The notes beneath the pieces are model-generated. The model did no database searches. It had not been told where the DNA came from and saw only the letters and a program-made list of their open reading frames with translations. 5,269 bases of DNA. It comes from an uncultured Prevotellaceae bacterium. Its GTDB lineage: Bacteria > Bacteroidota > Bacteroidia > Bacteroidales > Muribaculaceae. The position numbers and the translations under genes are program-made. The stretch is taken from assembly GCA_945645715.1 (NCBI GenBank), contig CALZFJ010000166.1:1-5269 (forward strand), in the 5' to 3' direction. Below are positions 1 through 5,269 of the stretch, in pieces (within the stretch, counting starts at the first letter, position 1; each line of letters opens with the position of its first letter).

Positions 1-1
1 C

Positions 2-2965
2 GGTGCTCTCAACATGACCTACATGACATCGACCGCCACCAACACCGGTTGTGCAACTATCAATGTGTACTTCACACAGGGCTACGACCCCGATATGGCT
101 GCAATCGATGTGCAGAACCGTGTGTCGCAGGCTCAGAACCTGCTCCCTGCCGAAGTTACTAAGGTGGGTGTTACCACCAAGAAGCGCCAGTCGTCGATGC
201 TTATCGTATTGACTCTTTCCTCGCCCGACGAGAGCTTCAACCAGGAGTTTATTGAGAACTACATGGCTATCAACGTTATCCCCGACATCAAGCGTATTGC
301 AGGTGTGGGTGATGCAATGGCTCTTGGTGCCGACTACTCAATGCGCGTGTGGCTCAAGCCCGACAAGATGGCTGAGTATGGCTTGCAGCCGAGCGATGTG
401 GCTCAAGCCCTTGCCGACCAGAACGTTGAGGCAGCTCCGGGACAGTTTGGCGAGCGTGGCAACCAGAGTTTCCAGTATGTGCTCAAGTATAAGGGCCGCT
501 TGGTGACTGCCGAAGAGTTTGAGAGCATCATTCTCCGTGCCGACAACAACGGACGCACTCTTCGCCTCAGTGATGTGGCAGAGTGCGAGCTTGGACGTCT
601 CGACTATGGCTTCAAGAATGTCGTAAACGGCCACACCGGCTGTACGGCAATCATCTTCCAGTCGCCGGGCTCGAATGCGAGTGAGATTATCTCCAAAGTG
701 CTTGGTGTGATTAGCGAGAAGGAGAAAGAGCTTCCCGACGGCTTGAAGTTTGATGTGCCAATGAATACCGATGAGTTCCTTCAGGCGTCGATCGACGAGG
801 TAATCAAGACGCTTATCGAGGCATTTATCCTTGTGTTCATCGTGGTTTACCTCTTCCTCCAGGATATGCGCTCCACACTCATTCCTATCATTGCCATTCC
901 TGTGGCACTTGTGGGTACGTTTGCGCTAATCTACGGAATCGGGTTCTCGCTCAATCTGCTCACCCTCTCGGCTCTCGTGCTTGCGATTGCCATTGTGGTG
1001 GATGACGCGATAGTGGTGGTGGAGGCGGTGCACGCCAAGCTCGACGAGGGCTACCAGAGTGCACGTCAGGCCTCTATCGATGCAATGGGTGAAATAGGTG
1101 GAGCAATCATCTCAATCACCCTCGTGATGATGCTCGTGTTCATTCCGGTGTCGTTCATGCCGGGTACATCGGGAGTGTTCTATCGCCAGTTTGGATTGAC
1201 CATGGCAATAGCCATCGGTTTCTCGGCAATCAACGCCTTGACCCTCTCCCCGGCACTCTGCGCTCTGTTCCTGAAGCCGCATAATGCCGACGGCTCGGTG
1301 AAGAAGATGTCGTTTGTAGAGAAATTTCACAAGGGCTTCAATGCAGGCTACGAGACACTTCTTGGCAAATACAACAAGGTGGTGAACATGCTCATCAAGG
1401 CAAAGGCAATTGTTGCAGTTGTGGTGATAGCAGCTATTGGCGTGCTCATGTATCTCATGTCAACCACAGCCAACTCACTTGTGCCTAATGAGGATACGGG
1501 TACTATCATGGGCGTTGTGTCGATGCCTCCGGGCACCTCACTTGAGCGCACTTCCGAAGTGCTCGAGAAGGTAGATGCTATGCTCAATCAGGTTCCCGAG
1601 ATTAAGCTCCGCACTGTGATTGAGGGATATAGCTTCATTGCCGATGCAGGTAACACCTATGGCTCAATCATCATAAAGCTCAAAGATTGGGACGAGCGCA
1701 AGGGTGAAGGCCAGGATGTAAACTCGGTTATCAAGCGACTCTATGGAATGACAGCCATGGGCATCAAGGACGGAACAATCCTGTTCTTCGCTCCGCCTAT
1801 GATTTCGGGTTACTCTATGACCAACGGTATTGAGCTTCAGCTTCAGGACAAGACCGGTGGCGACCTCAACAAGTTCTTCCAGATTGAGATGCAGTTCCTC
1901 CAGGCTCTCAACCAGCGTCCGGAGATACAGATGGCATACTCGTCGTTCAACCCCACTTATCCGCAGTATCTCATCGATGTAGATGCTTCCAAGGCCTCTA
2001 AAGCCGGAATCGGAACATCGGGAGTGCTTTCAGTGATGCAGGGCTATCTTGGTGGTATGTATGTGTCAAACTTCAACCGCTTTGGTAAGCTCTACCGCGT
2101 GATGATGCAGGCATCGCCCGACAGCCGTACTTCGCTTGAGTCGCTCAAGAGCATCAAGGTGCGCACCAACAGCGGAATGGCTCCAATCACCGACTTTGTG
2201 ACAGTGAAGCGCGTGTACGGTCCCGACCTTATCAACCGCTTCAACCTTTACACCTCAATCGCCGTGAACGCCACTGCCAATGCGGGCTACTCGTCGGGAG
2301 AGGCAATTGCCGCAGTGCGTGAGGTGGCATCGCAGACACTTCCACAGGGTTATGGATATGAGTTCTCAGGTCTTACCCGTGAGGAGGCAGAGCAGTCAAG
2401 CTCATCCACATCTGTCATCTTTGCACTCTGCTTGCTCTTTGTGTATTTGATTCTTAGCGCACAATATGAGAGCTACATTCTGCCTCTTGCAGTTATTCTC
2501 TCTATTCCGTTCGGTCTTATGGGTACGTTTATCTTTGCCCGCATGTTTGGCATCGACAACAACATCTACCTGAAGATTGCGCTCATCATGCTTATCGGAC
2601 TTCTTGCCAAGAATGCAATTCTTATCGTTGAGTTTGCACTCGACCGCCGCAAGACGGGCATGTCGATTATCGGAGCTGCCGTGCAAGGAGCATCGGCGCG
2701 TCTGCGACCAATCCTCATGACTTCGCTTGCAATGATTATCGGCTTGCTGCCACTGATGTTTGCATCGGGTGTAGGCGCAAATGGTAACCGTGCACTCGGT
2801 ACCGGCTCAATCGGAGGTATGCTCTTGGGTATGATTCTGCAGGTGCTCTTCGTGCCGTGTCTGTTTGTAATCTTCCAGAGTATCCAGGAGAAGTTCTCAC
2901 CGATGAAGTGGAAGGACACCGACAACTCGAAGATGCGCAACGAGATCGAGCAATACTCTATTTAA
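2..2965 (+). CDS. RND (HAE1/AcrB-type) multidrug efflux pump, inner-membrane permease, 5' partial
   Basis: This is a proton-driven inner-membrane pump of a tripartite efflux system. Codons are numbered here from the Gly at base 2 (987 codons visible). The frame is open to the window edge, and its first residues (GALNMTYMTS) align with AcrB from about residue 71. About 70 residues, including TM1, are therefore missing, and the Met at base 14 is internal, not the start. Hydrophobic segments match TM2 (~270-289), TM3, TM4 (~319-340), TM5 (~366-387), TM6 (~397-424), TM7 (~468-486) and TM8-TM12 (~803-958), with two large periplasmic porter/docking loops between them. The proton-relay residues are intact: Asp334-Asp335 in TM4 (AcrB D407/D408), Lys870 in TM10 (K940), Arg900 and Thr907 in TM11 (R971, T978). 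The loop equivalent to the AcrB switch loop keeps aromatics Tyr543 and Phe545. It ends at TAA with a short cytoplasmic tail. The outer-membrane factor gene follows after 65 bases. Family assignment is secure; the substrate cannot be told from sequence. Confidence 0.96.
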   Translation, partial: GALNMTYMTSTATNTGCATINVYFTQGYDPDMAAIDVQNRVSQAQNLLPAEVTKVGVTTKKRQSSMLIVLTLSSPDESFNQEFIENYMAINVIPDIKRIAGVGDAMALGADYSMRVWLKPDKMAEYGLQPSDVAQALADQNVEAAPGQFGERGNQSFQYVLKYKGRLVTAEEFESIILRADNNGRTLRLSDVAECELGRLDYGFKNVVNGHTGCTAIIFQSPGSNASEIISKVLGVISEKEKELPDGLKFDVPMNTDEFLQASIDEVIKTLIEAFILVFIVVYLFLQDMRSTLIPIIAIPVALVGTFALIYGIGFSLNLLTLSALVLAIAIVVDDAIVVVEAVHAKLDEGYQSARQASIDAMGEIGGAIISITLVMMLVFIPVSFMPGTSGVFYRQFGLTMAIAIGFSAINALTLSPALCALFLKPHNADGSVKKMSFVEKFHKGFNAGYETLLGKYNKVVNMLIKAKAIVAVVVIAAIGVLMYLMSTTANSLVPNEDTGTIMGVVSMPPGTSLERTSEVLEKVDAMLNQVPEIKLRTVIEGYSFIADAGNTYGSIIIKLKDWDERKGEGQDVNSVIKRLYGMTAMGIKDGTILFFAPPMISGYSMTNGIELQLQDKTGGDLNKFFQIEMQFLQALNQRPEIQMAYSSFNPTYPQYLIDVDASKASKAGIGTSGVLSVMQGYLGGMYVSNFNRFGKLYRVMMQASPDSRTSLESLKSIKVRTNSGMAPITDFVTVKRVYGPDLINRFNLYTSIAVNATANAGYSSGEAIAAVREVASQTLPQGYGYEFSGLTREEAEQSSSSTSVIFALCLLFVYLILSAQYESYILPLAVILSIPFGLMGTFIFARMFGIDNNIYLKIALIMLIGLLAKNAILIVEFALDRRKTGMSIIGAAVQGASARLRPILMTSLAMIIGLLPLMFASGVGANGNRALGTGSIGGMLLGMILQVLFVPCLFVIFQSIQEKFSPMKWKDTDNSKMRNEIEQYSI

Positions 2966-2976
2966 CATAGGAATTT

Positions 2977-3006
2977 TTCTCCGGTCGGCACTGACCGGCC
3001 GGAGAA
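2977..3006 (+). promoter_or_regulatory. Strong stem-loop between pump and outer-membrane-factor genes
   Basis: Bases 2977-2988 pair with 2995-3006 to give a 12-bp stem with one G-U wobble (2985 with 2998) and a 6-base loop (2989-2994, CACTGA). It begins 12 bases after the pump stop codon. A run of seven T lies at 3017-3023, ten bases beyond the stem, so it is not a textbook intrinsic terminator, where the T tract follows directly. On the opposite strand the stem is followed by A residues, so it is not a terminator in that direction. Its place inside a probable operon suggests partial attenuation, a processing site, or protection of the upstream mRNA 3' end. The structure is seen directly; the function is inferred. 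Confidence 0.6.
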
Positions 3007-3030
3007 TAAACAATAATTTTTTTACAGAAA

Positions 3031-4407
3031 ATGAGAAAGAGAAAATATTTGCTGCTTGTGGTAGCTGTGGCTCTTGCCACAGTGATGGGCAGCTGTAACA
3101 TCTATAAAAAATGCGAATTGCCTCAAGATGGCGTCGTAGGCGAGTATGCCAAGGCTGTTGCCGAGCCTGTTGATTCTACTGCGCTTGGTAATCTTGCCTG
3201 GACTGAAATCTTCACCGACCCTCAGCTCCAGTCGCTCATCAACCAGGCTCTTGCCAACAACACCAACCTGCAGAATGCCAAGCTCAATGTGGATATAGCA
3301 CAGGCACAGCTCCTCGGGGCGAAACTAAGCTATCTGCCATCGCTTGCATTTGCTCCCAACGGTTCAAACTCATGGGTGGGTGGCTCAAAGCTCGGTTGGG
3401 GCTATCAGCTCCCGCTCTCACTCAGCTGGGAGGTGGATATCTTCGGACGAATCACCAATTCCAAGCGCAAGGCTAAGGCTGCATTGCTGCAGAGCGAGGC
3501 TTACAAGCAGGCTACACAGTCGCAAATTATCGGTGCCGTAGCCAACACCTATTATGCCATTGTTGCACTCCAGACCCAGCTCTCAATCTATCGCGAGACT
3601 GCCGAATTGTGGCGCCAGTCGGTCGATGTGATGAAGAAAATGAAGGAAGCCGGACGATATACCGAGGTGGCAGTGGTGCAAAGTGAGGCTAACTACCACA
3701 GCATTCTCGCTACAATTCCTACTATTGAAATTCAGCTGCATGAGCTTAACAACACCATGTCGCTTCTGCTCAATGTGTCGCCGCAAGAGTGGACCGTGAA
3801 CACTGCTTCGATGGTGACTCTGCCCACTACAATTGAAGGCGGAGTGCCTATGAGCTACCTTGCTGCCCGCCCCGATGTACGCGCTGCTGAACAGTCGTTT
3901 GCCACTGCATTCTATGCCACTAATATGGCTCGCTCGGCATTCTATCCCAGCGTGACACTCTCAGCCGGCGGTGGCTATGGCACACTCATCGGTTCAGCCA
4001 TCTTCGACCCTGCAAAGTGGTTTGCCAACCTTGCCGGACAGCTTGTGATGCCGCTCTTCTCGCGCGGACAGAACATCGCCACACTCAAGGCAGCCAAGGC
4101 ACAGCAGCAGCAGGCACTCAACTCCTTCCAATATACTCTGCTCAGCGCAGGAGCCGAGGTAAGTTCGGCACTGGTGACTATCACCAAGCAGAAAGAGGCA
4201 CACGAGCAGATTGTGAAGCAGGTGGAGAAGATGAAGAAAGCTGTGGAATACAATCAGGACCTTATGCTTTTGAGCACTACCACTTATCTTGAGGTGCTCA
4301 ATGCACAGCAGTCGCTCCTGAGCAGCCAGATAGCTCTTGTGAACAACGAATTGCAGAATAATCAGGCTGCAATCAATCTTTATCAGGCTCTCGGTGGCGG
4401 ACGTTGA
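3031..4407 (+). CDS. RND efflux outer-membrane factor lipoprotein (OprM/NodT, TolC-fold OEP family)
   Basis: This 458-residue protein is the outer-membrane channel of the tripartite pump. It forms a trimeric beta-barrel plus periplasmic helical tunnel that receives substrate from the RND pump and its adaptor. The N-terminus has a basic n-region (MRKRK), a hydrophobic core, and a relaxed lipobox MGSC with the lipidated Cys at residue 22. This supports the ATG at 3031, although no Shine-Dalgarno sequence precedes it, only AT-rich DNA as is common in Bacteroidota. The motif LSWEVDIFGR (131-140) is typical of the first OEP repeat; ARPDVRAAEQ (279-288), followed by a YPSVTLSAGGG stretch, is typical of the second. 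The two halves also show the TolC internal duplication: MKKM-containing helices begin near residues 198 and 398. The segment after Cys22 (NIYKK) has no acidic surface-export signal, which fits a channel anchored on the periplasmic side. Length is usual for the family. It lies 65 bases after the pump gene and is probably co-transcribed with it, subject to the intervening hairpin. Confidence 0.95.
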   Translation: MRKRKYLLLVVAVALATVMGSCNIYKKCELPQDGVVGEYAKAVAEPVDSTALGNLAWTEIFTDPQLQSLINQALANNTNLQNAKLNVDIAQAQLLGAKLSYLPSLAFAPNGSNSWVGGSKLGWGYQLPLSLSWEVDIFGRITNSKRKAKAALLQSEAYKQATQSQIIGAVANTYYAIVALQTQLSIYRETAELWRQSVDVMKKMKEAGRYTEVAVVQSEANYHSILATIPTIEIQLHELNNTMSLLLNVSPQEWTVNTASMVTLPTTIEGGVPMSYLAARPDVRAAEQSFATAFYATNMARSAFYPSVTLSAGGGYGTLIGSAIFDPAKWFANLAGQLVMPLFSRGQNIATLKAAKAQQQQALNSFQYTLLSAGAEVSSALVTITKQKEAHEQIVKQVEKMKKAVEYNQDLMLLSTTTYLEVLNAQQSLLSSQIALVNNELQNNQAAINLYQALGGGR

Positions 4408-4419
4408 GAAATAAATTAT

Positions 4420-4427
4420 TATATTTG
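4420..4427 (+). promoter_or_regulatory. Probable Bacteroidota -7 promoter element (TATATTTG) for the LpxA-like gene
   Basis: TATATTTG matches the Bacteroidota primary-sigma -7 consensus TAnnTTTG exactly. It sits in the AT-rich spacer after the outer-membrane-factor stop codon and 26 bases before the next ATG. Transcription would start a few bases downstream, leaving an A-rich leader of roughly 20 bases. The partner -33 element (TTTG/TTG) is not evident at normal spacing: a TTG at 4404-4406 lies only 13 bases upstream, closer than expected. The element is therefore plausible but weak on one side. Confidence 0.5.
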
Positions 4428-4453
4428 CGTAGAAATTAAAAACTAAATAAGCC

Positions 4454-5248
4454 ATGATAAGTCCTTTAGCCCACGTCGATCCTACAGCCAAGCTGGGAAA
4501 AGACGTAATTGTACACCCATTTGCATTTATCGGCAAGAATGTGGAAATTGGCGATAACTGCACGATATACCCCTTTGTGAGCATTCTCAACGGTGCCCGC
4601 ATTGGCAACCGTAACAAAATCTACAATGGCGCAATCATTGCCGCCGAGCCGCAGGATTTCCGCTGGAAAGGCGAGCAGTCGTATTGCTATATTGGTGATG
4701 ATTGCAGCATTCGCGAGCACACCATCATCAACCGTGGCATTTCACCCGAAGGCGGCACTCGCATAGGCAACAAATCGTTCATTATGGCTGAGTCGCACAT
4801 CGCACACGACTCGGTGATTGGCGACCGTGTGGTGGTGGGTAACGGTGCCGGCATCGCCCCCGATTGCCATGTGGCATCAAACACCATTCTATCGTCGAAC
4901 GTGGTGCTGCACGCCGGCAGCGAGATTGGCGAGTGGGTGCTGATTAAGGGCGGTTGCCGCATTAGCGGTAACGTGCCTCCCTACGTGATTATGGCACATA
5001 ACCCGGTGGCTTACTATGGCGTGAATGCCTTCGTGCTGCGCCACTGCAAGTTCTCTGAAGACACTATCGACGATATTGCTAAGGCATATCGCCACGTGTA
5101 TCAGTGCGACACCTCTACATTCAATGCGCTACGCCGCATTGAGAAGGATATCGCACCATCGCCTGAGCGCGACTACATCTTGAAGTTCATTCGCGAACAC
5201 AAGCTAAAGATTGTAGCTGCTCCCAACCACGAAGAAATTGTGGATTAA
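4454..5248 (+). CDS. lpxA: LpxA-family acyl-ACP--UDP-GlcNAc O-acyltransferase, divergent at substrate-contact sites
   Basis: LpxA enzymes carry out the first step of lipid A synthesis in the cytoplasm, moving a 3-hydroxyacyl chain from acyl carrier protein to the 3-OH of UDP-GlcNAc. This 264-residue protein matches the family length (E. coli 262). Residues 1 to ~185 show the hexapeptide pattern of a left-handed beta-helix (many I-G-x4 units, e.g. FIGKNVEIGDNCTI), and ~190-264 form the C-terminal helical domain, with FSEDTIDDIAKAYRHVY and PSPERDYILKFIREH. The catalytic segment SHIAHD contains His118 and Asp119 (E. coli H125/D126) and His115 (H122). His153 (H160), Asn191 (N198) and the VPPYVI motif are kept, as is Gly166 at the acyl-ruler position (G173), which fits a long acyl chain. 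Several other contact positions differ: Arg70 for K76, Asp137 for H144, Ala154 for Q161, Phe193 for E200, His197 and Cys198 for R204/R205. The ATG at 4454 starts the usual MISP opening. The symbol is given by family resemblance; a second, paralogous LpxA-like enzyme is a real alternative. No lpxD or lpxC-fabZ is visible nearby. Confidence 0.88.
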   Translation: MISPLAHVDPTAKLGKDVIVHPFAFIGKNVEIGDNCTIYPFVSILNGARIGNRNKIYNGAIIAAEPQDFRWKGEQSYCYIGDDCSIREHTIINRGISPEGGTRIGNKSFIMAESHIAHDSVIGDRVVVGNGAGIAPDCHVASNTILSSNVVLHAGSEIGEWVLIKGGCRISGNVPPYVIMAHNPVAYYGVNAFVLRHCKFSEDTIDDIAKAYRHVYQCDTSTFNALRRIEKDIAPSPERDYILKFIREHKLKIVAAPNHEEIVD

Positions 5249-5269
5249 ATCGCTTTATTAATACAGAAG

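Noticed and set aside
14..16. ATG at base 14 as the true start of the pump
   Set aside because: The reading frame is open to the left and the preceding codons align with AcrB. Starting here would remove TM1, which HAE1 pumps need.
2566..2940. Antisense open frame (124 codons) within the pump gene
   Set aside because: It is opposite the conserved TM10-TM12 region of the pump, and its composition is explained by the codon bias of the real frame. No start signal or family motif is seen.
2977..3006. Canonical Rho-independent terminator ending the pump transcript
   Set aside because: No T run follows the stem directly (TAAACAATAA intervenes), and the outer-membrane factor is expected to be expressed with the pump, so full termination is unlikely.
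3014..3021. TAATTTTT as a -7 promoter element for the outer-membrane-factor gene
   Set aside because: It lacks the final G of TAnnTTTG, has no -33 partner, and would place the transcription start almost on the ATG. The T tract is better read as part of the AT-rich leader or a weak termination signal.
3994..4617. Long antisense open frame (207 codons) spanning the end of the outer-membrane-factor gene, the spacer and the start of the LpxA-like gene
   Set aside because: It lies opposite two well-conserved genes, has no recognisable domain, and its Leu/His-rich repeats are the reverse reading of Lys/Met-rich helix codons. It also reads through the spacer holding the promoter of the opposite strand.

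Overview
The window suggests a Gram-negative Bacteroidota genome, probably order Bacteroidales. The evidence is a tripartite efflux operon whose outer-membrane component is a lipoprotein, AT-rich leaders without a Shine-Dalgarno sequence, and an exact match to the Bacteroidota -7 promoter element (TAnnTTTG) upstream of the third gene. The GC-moderate codon use would suit a Muribaculaceae-like gut lineage, but that is only an impression. All three genes lie on the + strand with short gaps (65 and 46 bases), and base use looks even across the window, so nothing suggests recent transfer, a mobile element, a CRISPR array or an RNA gene.

Bases 1-2965 hold most of an AcrB-like RND (HAE1-type) inner-membrane efflux pump. 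It is open at the left edge and lacks roughly the first 70 residues of the family. Bases 2966-3030 are a short spacer with a strong 12-bp stem-loop and a detached T7 tract. Bases 3031-4407 encode the matching OprM/NodT-type outer-membrane factor, a lipoprotein with two TolC-fold halves. Bases 4408-4453 are an AT-rich spacer with a likely promoter. Bases 4454-5248 encode a full-length LpxA-family left-handed beta-helix acyltransferase. The last 21 bases (5249-5269) contain nothing I can identify.

The first two genes would work together. The pump captures amphipathic substrates from the periplasm or membrane, powered by proton influx, and the outer-membrane factor provides the exit duct. The periplasmic adaptor that joins them is not in the window and is expected just upstream. 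The third gene belongs to the lipid A (outer-membrane) pathway by family, but it probably has its own promoter, so its link to efflux may be positional only.

I found no wholly new system. The points most worth a second look are the LpxA-family protein, which keeps the catalytic His-Asp pair but differs from E. coli LpxA at several substrate-contact positions, and the hairpin between the pump and outer-membrane-factor genes.
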